From assembly GCA_963837265.1 (NCBI GenBank), contig CAWIMQ010000005.1, positions 1 through 64,000 on the forward strand: a stretch of 64,000 nt of DNA. The letters are read 5' to 3'. Within the stretch, counting starts at the first letter, position 1; each line of letters starts with the position of its first letter. The notes beneath the pieces are model-generated. The model was not told the origin of the DNA and made no database searches. It saw only the letters and a list, made by a program, of their open reading frames with translations. The DNA is from DATBLE01 sp963837265. Lineage in GTDB: Bacteria > Actinomycetota > Thermoleophilia > Gaiellales > Gaiellaceae. The translations under genes and the position numbers were made by a program. Shown here piece by piece: positions 43,801-50,693 of the stretch.

Positions 43801-44722
43801 CCCCGTTCGCGGCTATGTCCGTGTCGAAGAACGCCACCCCGTGCTCGCGGACGGTGCGCTGGACCACTCCCAGGCACTGCTCGAGGGCACCTGCGAGCGC
43901 CTCGGGCCCCGCGCGCGCGAGCAGGCCGTCCGCGTCGCCGAAGTGGACGAACGCGGCCGTCAGCGGCCTGTGCTCGGCCTCGGACGCACCGGCCAGGAGA
44001 TGCTCGCGGATGTCGATCGGGACACAGAGCTCGACGGGCACGCCCGTCACCTCGCCGACCCGCAGGGTGGGTCGCGGCTCGACGGCCGGGCCGCGTGCGA
44101 GCAGTACCGCCCGGCCTCGTGTCGCTCCGAGGCACGCCGGATCGAGCGCAGCCGCGGTGCCGGCGCTGATCGCGATCTCGCCGGCCTCGGCCGCCGCCTC
44201 CATCTCGACGGTGGTCGTGGCGCCCGGACCGGTGACGACCAGCTCGCGGTGCAGGTCGCCGACGAGGAAGAAGTCGAAGGCTCCGCTGTGGATCCCGACG
44301 GACATCCGGAGAGTGACCGCCCCGGAAGAGGTGCGCAGCCGGCCCGCCGAGCGCATCGTCCTCTGCATCTCGTGCGCGGCTCTGCACGCGCGCGCCTCGT
44401 GCTCGTCGCCTTCGAACAGGAGCAGGACGGCGTCGCCGCCCCACTTGACCACCCCGGCCCCGTAGTCGTAGGCAACGGAGAGAAACTCGGTGAAGCACCC
44501 TCCGAGCAGGTCGTTCATCTCCTCGGCGCCGATCTTGCCCTTGCGCGAGAGGCGCTCCGTCAGCTCCGTGAAGCCCGAGATGTCGACGAAGGCAAGCGTG
44601 CCCTCGATCTGCCTGTGTCGTGCCTCGGGCGTCTCGGACAGCCACTCGAGCGAGATGCGCGGCACGTACGGGACGAGACGCTCGACGGCCTCGCCGGGGA
44701 CACGCGCTGCGCCCTCCTCCAT
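40865..44722 (-). CDS. Soluble-adenylyl-cyclase-like cyclase-ATPase-TPR protein
   Basis: 1285-residue cytosolic protein. It has two class III cyclase domains (about 40-200 and 255-420) and an AAA/STAND-type ATPase (Walker A GEPGLGKS at 468-475, Walker B LLVFEDTHWMDEAS). A long TPR superhelix runs from about 790 to the end. Domain 1 keeps both metal aspartates (D47 in VDISGF, D97 in WGGDAVL) but lacks the NxxxR pair. Domain 2 has lost both aspartates (H260, K309) but keeps N373 and R377 in GDAVNLAARL. This is the C1-C2 division of labour of mammalian soluble adenylyl cyclase. ATG 44722 abuts GGGAGG. GTG 44734, 10 nt after a TAACCT box, is an alternative start. Confidence 0.88.
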   Translation of the reverse strand: MEEGAARVPGEAVERLVPYVPRISLEWLSETPEARHRQIEGTLAFVDISGFTELTERLSRKGKIGAEEMNDLLGGCFTEFLSVAYDYGAGVVKWGGDAVLLLFEGDEHEARACRAAHEMQRTMRSAGRLRTSSGAVTLRMSVGIHSGAFDFFLVGDLHRELVVTGPGATTTVEMEAAAEAGEIAISAGTAAALDPACLGATRGRAVLLARGPAVEPRPTLRVGEVTGVPVELCVPIDIREHLLAGASEAEHRPLTAAFVHFGDADGLLARAGPEALAGALEQCLGVVQRTVREHGVAFFDTDIAANGGKIILIAGAPRSSGNEEERMLRAMGAVMAAGSPLPLRIGVNRGRIFVADFGPPYRRTYSVKGDAVNLAARLMAKAEPGQILVARDVLDRARTRFDVAALEPFVAKGRSEPVHAYVLGPALGAAESAGEQAPLVGREAELDELLGGLERLREGSGSIVELVGEPGLGKSRLIEELRLRADGVPTVSVECDEYGSSTPYLAFRALLRELLALTGEEDAGQVEHALRSGVESRAPHLVPWLPLLGTPLGLELPDTAETSHLDERFRRDRVHEVTAELLGMFLLEPALLVFEDTHWMDEASAGLLRHLAGQLALRPWMIVATRREQASGFAASPDSAARRIELQPLAPDQAGALLLATTEETPLRPHELEALAARSGGNPLFLGELLAAARQAGGVDALPDSVESLLMAQIDRLAPGDRRLLRCAAVIGAVFTTELLAEALRERPDRSAWDRLADFLVDHGDGQVRFRHALVRDAAYEGLPYRRRRELHRSVGEALERRLGDDPGDEVGMLSLHFFHAGELVRAWRYSRIAGDRAERVYANVEAAGFYERALQAAGRLRGVASAEVAAVAESLGDVRVRLGEFEAAGEAFRASRRHLPADPVEDARLVLKHALIPWRLGRYPQALRWLTRGLRIIDGREEQPAVRQRAGLYAWKGVIRQKQGYPLEAIKWCRRAIAAAEASGAREALAQAFYMLDWAYAALGRFDEAVYSQRALAIYEELGDLERQALILNNLGVLAHRQGRWGESIALYERAQRAWEEVGDRWSASFAVVNRAEVLLDQGRLDEAEPLMKKSLRIARASRSGARIADVAGYYGRLLARLGRFEEAASLLAEAHGQYERDRERGEVLATEARIAESLVLSGAAEDALHQAERTLARVGTFEGIFVLVPTLQRARGLALIQLGRPEEAREALTESLRRARLESADYDVALALDALAALPRLGGEPREGIERERDSILEKLGVVATPEIPLPLEAGGLSTGRSA

Positions 44723-44808
44723 CCTCCCGGACACGAGTGCGAGCAGGTTACCGCCTGGATCCGGCGGCGGGCCCCGCGGAGCGCCTGCCGCAGCCGCCGG
44801 CAGGCCGG

Positions 44809-46212
44809 CTAGGCGGGAAAGACGACCTCGGCCCTGAGACCGCGGTCGTCGGCGAGTGACAGCGTCCCGCCCAGCTCGTCCCGGACGAGCGCGTGCACGA
44901 TCGAGAGGCCGGTGCCCTGCGGCGCGCCCTCGATTCCGGCGCCGTCGTCGGCGATCGCAAGCACGACGTTCCCGTTCCGGCGGGCCAGCTCGACCCGCAC
45001 CGAGCTGCCGCCGTGCTCGAGCGCGTTCTGGAACAACTCGCTGAAGACGAGGGCGAGCGCGGTCGCCCGGCTGCCCGCCAGCAGCACCGACTCGAGCGAG
45101 GCCTCGACCTGCTTGTCGCCGACGAGGCCCTGCACGAGCATCGCGCGCAGCCGCTCGAGCAGCTCGCCGAGGTCGACACTCTCGTCGCGGCGCTCCGTGA
45201 GCACCTCGTGCACGGCGGCGATCGCCAGGATCCGGTTGACGGAGTCGTCGAGGGCGCGCCGCGCGTCGACCGCGTCGCCGCGGGCCTGGAGGCGGAGCAG
45301 CGACGCGACCGTCTGCAGGTTGTTCTTGACCCGGTGGTGGATCTCCTGGGCGAGCACGCCGCGCATGACCGCCCGTCCGTGCTCCAGGGCGACCGCCGCG
45401 TGGTGGGCGATCGAGCCGAGCAGCTGCCGCTCCTCGTCGGTGAAGGGGACGTCCCTGTCGGCGACGAGCTCGCCGATCTGGCGCCGCTTCCAGCGCAGCG
45501 GCGTCCGCACCGCATGCTTGCCGGCACGTCCCTCCGGCCAGGCGATCTCGCCGTCCTCGAGGACGAGCGCAGCGCCCGTCGCGGAGACCGCGTCCATCGT
45601 CGTCTTGACGATCGCCTCCAGCGACTCTTCGAGGTAGAGCGATTCCGAGACCGCCTCCGAGATCCGCGCCAGCGCCTCGAGCTCCTCGACGCGGCGCTGC
45701 GCCTGCGCGTACAGCTTCGCGTGCTCGATCGACTGCGCCACCTGCGCCGCGATCGCGAGCAGGAGATCGATCTCGGCAGACGAGAACTCGCGCGGGTCCC
45801 GCGTGCGGACGTTCAGCGCGCCCTCGAGCTTCTCCCTGGCCAGAATCGGAACCGCGAGGATCGACTCGTACTCCTCCTCCGGGAGGTTCGGAAACAGCTT
45901 GAAGCGCGGGTCGAGATGCGCCTGCGCGGGCAGCATGACCGGCGCGCGCTCGGCCGCTGCGGCGCCGGTGATCCCCTCGCCCGGCCGCATCCTGGGTCGC
46001 TTCGTCATCTCCTCGACACGCGTGCCGTGCGTCGCCCGCAAGACGAGCTCGTCGGCCCGCTCGTCGTAGAGGTAGACGAAGCAGGCGTCGGTGCCGAGCG
46101 CCTCGGCGACCTTGCGCGCGACGAGCTCGAGCACCTCCTGGAGGTCGAGCGTCGAGTTGACGGCGGCGATCGTCTCCGTCAGGAGCCGCAGGTGCCGCTC
46201 GGGCGCGCGCAC
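44809..46212 (-). CDS. GAF-domain HisKA_2 histidine kinase (PdtaS-like)
   Basis: 467-residue soluble kinase. A GAF domain spans about 15-165 (TDACFVYLYDERADELVLRATHG), a second GAF-like region about 180-285. The HisKA_2 phosphoacceptor motif is AQEIHHRVKNNLQ (His293), and the HATPase has NALEHG and DDGAGIEGAPQGTGLSIV. This fits PdtaS, the partner of ANTAR regulators such as the one at 37738-38304. GTG 46212 is 7 nt after a near-consensus -10 TACAAT (46225-46220), so the mRNA is predicted to be leaderless. It is divergent from the DUF2269-type gene. Confidence 0.92.
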   Translation of the reverse strand: MRAPERHLRLLTETIAAVNSTLDLQEVLELVARKVAEALGTDACFVYLYDERADELVLRATHGTRVEEMTKRPRMRPGEGITGAAAAERAPVMLPAQAHLDPRFKLFPNLPEEEYESILAVPILAREKLEGALNVRTRDPREFSSAEIDLLLAIAAQVAQSIEHAKLYAQAQRRVEELEALARISEAVSESLYLEESLEAIVKTTMDAVSATGAALVLEDGEIAWPEGRAGKHAVRTPLRWKRRQIGELVADRDVPFTDEERQLLGSIAHHAAVALEHGRAVMRGVLAQEIHHRVKNNLQTVASLLRLQARGDAVDARRALDDSVNRILAIAAVHEVLTERRDESVDLGELLERLRAMLVQGLVGDKQVEASLESVLLAGSRATALALVFSELFQNALEHGGSSVRVELARRNGNVVLAIADDGAGIEGAPQGTGLSIVHALVRDELGGTLSLADDRGLRAEVVFPA

Positions 46213-46253
46213 GCGACCGATTGTAGGCGCGGGCCTGACATAGGCTTGCCGCC

Positions 46254-46730
46254 GTGACGCGATACGACTGGCTGCTGCTCTTCCACCTCCTCGCGGCGTT
46301 CACGTTCGTGTCCGGGAGCGTGGCGGCGGGCGCCTTCCACCTGGTCGCGATGCGGCGGGACCGGCCGAGCCAGATCGCCCTCCTCCTGCGGCTCGTCCGG
46401 CCGCTGGTGCCGGCGATCGGGGCAGGCTCGGTCGCGGCGCTCGGCCTCGGGCTCTGGCTCGCCGACGACGCCGGCTACGGGATGGGCGACCAGTGGGTGG
46501 TGGCGGCCGTCGTCCTCTGGGTCGTCGCGGTCGCCCTCGGCACTCCGGGAGGGCGAACGCTCCGCCACGCCCGCGAGCTGGCCGAGCGGCTCGCCGCGGA
46601 CGGCGACCGGCCGAGCGTGGAGCTCCACCGCGCCGTCGGCGACCGGCGCGCGCTCTTCCTCAACTATGCGAGCTTCGCCGCGCTGCTCGCGATCCTCGTG
46701 CTGATGGTCTTCAAGCCGGGGGCAGGCTGA
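46254..46730 (+). CDS. Small four-helix membrane protein (DUF2269-like)
   Basis: 158 residues with four hydrophobic helices (about 5-25, 47-67, 80-95, 138-155) and the motif YDWLLLFHLLAAFTFVSGSVAAG. It resembles DUF2269-type integral membrane proteins of unknown function. GTG 46254 follows -10 TAGGCT (46241-46246) by 7 nt, so leaderless. Its stop overlaps the next gene's start (TGATG), and that gene is a paralogue. Confidence 0.8.
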   Translation: MTRYDWLLLFHLLAAFTFVSGSVAAGAFHLVAMRRDRPSQIALLLRLVRPLVPAIGAGSVAALGLGLWLADDAGYGMGDQWVVAAVVLWVVAVALGTPGGRTLRHARELAERLAADGDRPSVELHRAVGDRRALFLNYASFAALLAILVLMVFKPGAG

Positions 46731-47203
46731 TGCTCGCCACGATCAGGCCGGCCGACTGGAACTGGCTGCTCCTCTTCCACCTGCTGTCGGCGCTCTCGCT
46801 CGTCGGCGGCGTGATCGTCGTCGTGCTGGCGTCGCTCGCCGCCGGCCGGCGGTCGTGGCCCGAGCAGGTGCCGCTGCTGCGCGCGATCGCCTTCCGCACC
46901 AACCTGGTCGTCGTCCTGCCGGCCTTCGTCGCCGTCCACGTGTTCGGCGACCTGCTCGCGAGTCGCGAGTACCACGGTCACGAGCCGGACTGGCTCTCGG
47001 TCGGCTTCGCGATCACCGACGTCGCGCTGATCGTCGGCGGGGTGCTGCTGACCGCGCTCCAGTTCTGGGTGCTCCGCCGCGTCCGCACCGGCAGGCTCGG
47101 CGGCTGGCCGGCCGCGCTCGCCACGTACCTGCCTCCGTTCGTGCTCGCGGCGCTCGTCGCCGTGCTCGTCCTGATGGCAGGAAAGCCCGTCGGGAGTGGC
47201 TGA
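46730..47203 (+). CDS. Small four-helix membrane protein (DUF2269-like), paralogue
   Basis: 157 residues, four membrane helices, opening with DWNWLLLFHLLSALSLVGGVIVVV, clearly related to the preceding protein. ATG at 46730 overlaps the upstream TGA by 1 nt. The pair may form a heteromeric membrane complex. The gene ends right at the border of a transposase remnant. Confidence 0.8.
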   Translation: MLATIRPADWNWLLLFHLLSALSLVGGVIVVVLASLAAGRRSWPEQVPLLRAIAFRTNLVVVLPAFVAVHVFGDLLASREYHGHEPDWLSVGFAITDVALIVGGVLLTALQFWVLRRVRTGRLGGWPAALATYLPPFVLAALVAVLVLMAGKPVGSG

Positions 47204-47660
47204 GTCTGAATCGAAGCAGAGGAACGTCCCCGAGGGCAAGGGCGAGTTCGGCTACGGCGACGTGTGGACATGGGTCGCCACCGACGCGGACACGAAGCTC
47301 GTCCCCACCTTCCAGATCGGCTCGCGCGACCTACAGGACGCCGTCGCGTTCGTCGGGTACCTCTCGCGACGGCTCGCCAACCGCGTCCGGCTGACCACGG
47401 ACGGCCTGCGCGTCTACTCGCCGGCGGAGTGCCTCGGGACGATCCCGCAGGCGATCCGCGGCAACCCGGACCCGGACCACATCTCCATGGGCCACAACTT
47501 CTGCCCCGTCCACAAGACGCTGGGGACAACGCCCGCGGTCGCCGCAGGAATCACGGATCACGTGTGGAAGCCGGACGAGCTGATCGGCCTGCTTGAGGCG
47601 GCCGAGGCGGCTCCGGTCAAGCGTGGCCCGTACAAGCGGGGCATACCGCGTTCGGGTTCG
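47204..47660 (+). pseudogene. Truncated IS1-like DDE transposase remnant
   Basis: The peptide FGYGDVWTWVATDADTKLVPTFQIGSRD then RLANRVRLTTDGLRVY matches the catalytic core of IS1-like transposases. A later piece, HNFCPVHKTLGTTPAVAAGITDHVWKPDELIGLLEAAE...KRGPYK, matches their C-terminus. The N-terminal third is missing and the part between the two pieces is deleted. Downstream, to about 47745, another frame reads LVHSLKNLVSKYQDLQRTEQ, which I cannot place. No terminal inverted repeats are evident. It abuts the stop codon of the membrane-protein gene. Confidence 0.8.
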
Positions 47661-47838
47661 GCTGGTCCACTCCTTGAAGAACCTGGTGAGCAAGTACCAG
47701 GACCTCCAGCGGACGGAGCAGGATCGAGACACGACGTGGTGAACCAAACAGCGTCGTTCAGTAGCCAAAGCGCCACTACCCGCCCTGGGGTTAACCGAAT
47801 CCTTACGAATCTCGTGTTTTTCCCTCTCAACGCGGGAA

Positions 47839-47844
47839 TAGCCT
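47839..47844 (+). promoter_or_regulatory. -10 box of the second PRC-like gene
   Basis: TAGCCT, 7 nt before the ATG at 47852, giving a predicted leaderless transcript. The bases just upstream are the AT-richest in this part of the window. Confidence 0.5.
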
Positions 47845-47851
47845 TGCTCCG

Positions 47852-48109
47852 ATGAGTTCTGCAGCCGCCGCCGCCGATCTGACCTCGACGACCGGGTACC
47901 TGGTCGCCGACGTGCGGGGCCGCGTCGTCGGGCGCGTCGAGGCGCCGATGTACGGCACCTCGCCGGACGTGCCCGACGCGCTCGCCGTCCGCTCAGGCTT
48001 CCTGCGCCGCCGCCGGCTCGTTCCCGCCGAGGCGATCACGGCGATCGACGGCCGGAGCGGCGTGATCGGCCTCCGCCTCGTGCGCGAGGCGATCCAGAGC
48101 TTCGGCTAG
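47852..48109 (+). CDS. Small PRC-barrel-like protein
   Basis: 85 residues. GYLVADVRGRVVGRVEAPMYGTSPDVPDALAVRSG...LVPAEAITAIDGRSGVIGLRLVREAIQ has the PRC-barrel pattern: a beta strand, a variable loop, then VPxEAI and a final strand. It resembles the 101-residue protein at 12707-13012 in the first 60 residues. Leaderless promoter. Function unknown. Confidence 0.75.
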   Translation: MSSAAAAADLTSTTGYLVADVRGRVVGRVEAPMYGTSPDVPDALAVRSGFLRRRRLVPAEAITAIDGRSGVIGLRLVREAIQSFG

Positions 48110-48428
48110 CACGCTCGCCCGAAGTGCTGCCGCACTTCGGGCGACCACGGGCGTGACGAGGTGGTGGAGGGGCACACCCCACCTCGAGCTGACCAGCCCT
48201 TCACCCCGGAGCTGCGCAGCACGTCCCGGGTCCAGGGCCTGAACGACCGCGAGCTGCGGATGAGCGCAGCTCGCAGTCGGCCGTCAGTCAGCCCCGCCGC
48301 CGCAGGGTGGCGAGGCGTACCCCGTATCTTAGAGCACTTGCCCAGGAGTCGCACCTGTCCGTTTCGGACGGGCCGCCGCCCGGGGAGCCCACGGCTTCCC
48401 CGGGCGAAGCGGGGGACGTCCAGCCCGC
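48110..48428. terminator. Hairpin-rich spacer between convergent genes
   Basis: 319 bp without a gene. It contains a 13-bp perfect stem with a TGCC loop directly after the PRC-like stop (48115-48144), a 7-bp pair GAGGTGG/CCACCTC (48158-48164 with 48179-48185), a 10-bp stem (48249-48258 with 48265-48274) and an imperfect CCCGGGGA/TCCCCGGG hairpin near 48380-48405. The first and last probably end the two convergent transcripts. None has a clear U-tract. Confidence 0.55.
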
Positions 48429-49797
48429 CTAGAGCGCGTGCAGGTAGCGCTCCAGCTCCCACTGCGTGAGCTGGACGCGGTACTCGTCCCACTCCTTGCG
48501 CTTGATCTCGACGTAGCGGTCGAAGATGTGGGGACCGAGCGCCTTGCGCGCGAGCTCCGACTGCGACAGCTCGTCGATCGCCTCTCCGAGGGTCTCCGGC
48601 AGCGCGACGATGCCGCGCTCGCGGCGCTGCTCGGCGGTCAGGTGGTAGAGGTTCGTCTCCATCGGGTCGGGCAGCTCGTAGCCCTGCTCGATCCCCTCGA
48701 GGCCGGCATGGAGCAGCGCCGCGAAGGTCAGGTAGGGGTTGCAGGCGGGGTCCGGGCAGCGGATCTCCGCCCGGGTCGCCTGCTCCGAGCCCGGCTTGTA
48801 GAGCGGGATCCGGATCAGCGCGGAGCGGTTCCGCTGCGACCAGGCGACGTAGACGGGGGCCTCGTACCCGGGAACGAGCCGCTTGTACGAGTTCACCCAC
48901 TGGGCGAACACGCCGGCGATCTCGCGGGCGTGACGCAGCTGGCCGGCGATGAACGCCTTTCCGACCTCGGAGAGGTGCCGTGCGTCCTCCTCGTCGAAGA
49001 ACGCGTTGCGCCCGTCCGTGAAGAGCGACTGGTGCGTGTGCATGCCGGAGCCGTTCTCGCCGAAGATCGGCTTCGGCATGAACGTCGCGTAGACGCCGTT
49101 CTTGGCGGCGATCTCCTTGACCACCAGCCGGTAGGTGAGCGTGTAGTCGGCCATGTCGAGCGCGGAGGCGAAGCGCATGTCGATCTCGTGCTGGGAGGGG
49201 CCGACCTCGTGGTGGTGGTACTCGATCGGGATGCCCACCTTCTCGAGCGCCTGGATCGTCTCGTTGCGGAGCTCGGTGGCGGCGTCCTGCGTCGTCATCG
49301 CGAAGTAGCCGCCCTCGTCGAGCGTCTCCGTGCCCTTCGCGTCCCTGAAGAGGAAGTACTCGAGCTCTGGCCCGACGTTGAAGGTGTCGAAGCCGAGGCC
49401 GCGCATCCGCTCGAGCGCGCGCCGCAGCACGTAGCGCGGGTCGCCCTCGTACGGCGCCCCGTCGGGCGTGACGACGTCGCAGATCATCCGGCCGACCTTC
49501 GACTCGCCCGAGCGCCACGGCATGACGACGAACGTGTCCGGGTCGGGGATCGCGACCATGTCCGACTCCTCGATCGCGTTGAAGCCGGTGATCGACGAGC
49601 CGTCGAAGCCCATCCCGTCGTCGAGGGCTCCTGCGCACCTCGTCGGGGGTGATCGCGAAGCTCTTCAGATGGCCCTCGAGGTCGGTGAACCAGAGGAGCA
49701 TCGACTCGATCCCCTCGGTCTTGCACTTCGCGAGCACCTGCGCCCTGGTCTCCTCGCTCGAGGTCGCCCGGTTCTTCGACTGCACCTGCTGGGGCAT
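48429..49797 (-). pseudogene. glnA: Glutamine synthetase type I, frame interrupted
   Basis: Makes glutamine from glutamate, ammonia and ATP. ATG 49797 has GGGAGGAG 6 nt upstream and encodes the family N-terminus (MLLWFTDLEGHLKSFAITPDEVR). The rest (MGFDGSSITGFNAIEESDM onward, with the Mg and ATP-site segments and HEIDMRFA) is in another frame. Skipping one base at about 49629 (AGG-A-GCC) restores EVRRALDDGMGFDGSS and a 455-residue protein. The C-terminal NLYHLTAEQ lacks the NLYDLPPEE adenylylation motif of the beta subgroup. A sequence error is plausible since the gene is normally essential for ammonia assimilation. Confidence 0.88.
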
Positions 49798-49920
49798 GCT
49801 CACTCCTCCCATTCTCTTGGCTCGACGACAACGAAAAAAGCCCCGAGCGCGGATCAATCCCCGCGCCCGAGGCCGCTTCGCCTTCGGACGCCTCCAGCAT
49901 AGCGGAGTAGGCTGTCGGTC

Positions 49921-50655
49921 GTGACCCCCGACCTCGAGGGCGCCGAGATCGCCGCGTACGCGGACGCCTTCCGGGCGGCGCCCGAGCTCTGCGAGGTGGC
50001 GGAGATCGGGGGGGCGACCTGCATGGCGCTCCGCCGGCTGCCGAACCGCATCTTCTGCCGCGTCGCCGGCCTGGCCTCGACCGATCCGCTCGACGACATC
50101 GCCGCGTTCTACGGCGACACGCCGTGGTGGATCGCCGATTCGCACCGGCTCGGGCCGGAGCTGGAGCAGCTCGGGTTCGAGCCGGACTACGGCTGGATGA
50201 AGTTCTCGCGCGGCGTCGGGCCGCGCGAGGCACGAAGCGGCCTGCACGTGGCCCGCGTCGACGCCGACCGCGCCGCCGACTTCGCCCGCGTCGTCGCGGC
50301 GGGCTACGAGCTGCCGGAGTGGGCGGCGCCGGTCGCCGCCAATGTCGTCGGCCGCCCGGGCTGGTCCTGCTACGTCGCCTACGAGGGGGACGAGCCCGCC
50401 GGGGCAGGCGCCCTCTTCGTCCACGAGGGCGTCGGCTGGCTGGGCTTCGCGTCGACGATCGACCGCTTTCGCGGCCGGGGCGCCCAGAGCGCGATCCTGG
50501 CCGCCCGCATCGAGGACGCTCGCCAGCAGCGCTGCCGCACGGTCGTGACGGAGACGGGGCAGCTCGAGGAGAGCCGCCCGTCGAGCTCGTACCGGAACAT
50601 CCTCCGCGCCGGGTTCCGCGAGGCGGGTGTTCGCCCGAACTTCCGGGCGCCCTGA
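49921..50655 (+). CDS. GNAT-family acetyltransferase
   Basis: 244 residues. The N-terminal half is divergent. The C-terminal half is a GNAT fold with acetyl-CoA loop FRGRGAQSAILAARIEDARQQRC and the final YRNILRAGFREAGV strand-helix. GTG 49921 follows -10 TAGGCT (49908-49913) by 7 nt, so leaderless. Divergent from glnA. Substrate unknown. Confidence 0.85.
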   Translation: MTPDLEGAEIAAYADAFRAAPELCEVAEIGGATCMALRRLPNRIFCRVAGLASTDPLDDIAAFYGDTPWWIADSHRLGPELEQLGFEPDYGWMKFSRGVGPREARSGLHVARVDADRAADFARVVAAGYELPEWAAPVAANVVGRPGWSCYVAYEGDEPAGAGALFVHEGVGWLGFASTIDRFRGRGAQSAILAARIEDARQQRCRTVVTETGQLEESRPSSSYRNILRAGFREAGVRPNFRAP

Positions 50656-50693
50656 CGGGGCGACCGCCGTCGCGGTCGCTACGCTGCCTCCGC

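Noticed and set aside
40865..46303. A single 1812-residue frame covering the cyclase protein and the kinase region
   Set aside because: Only the part from 44722 down is real protein. The upstream part is an out-of-frame reading of the GAF kinase gene, rich in arginine and alanine.
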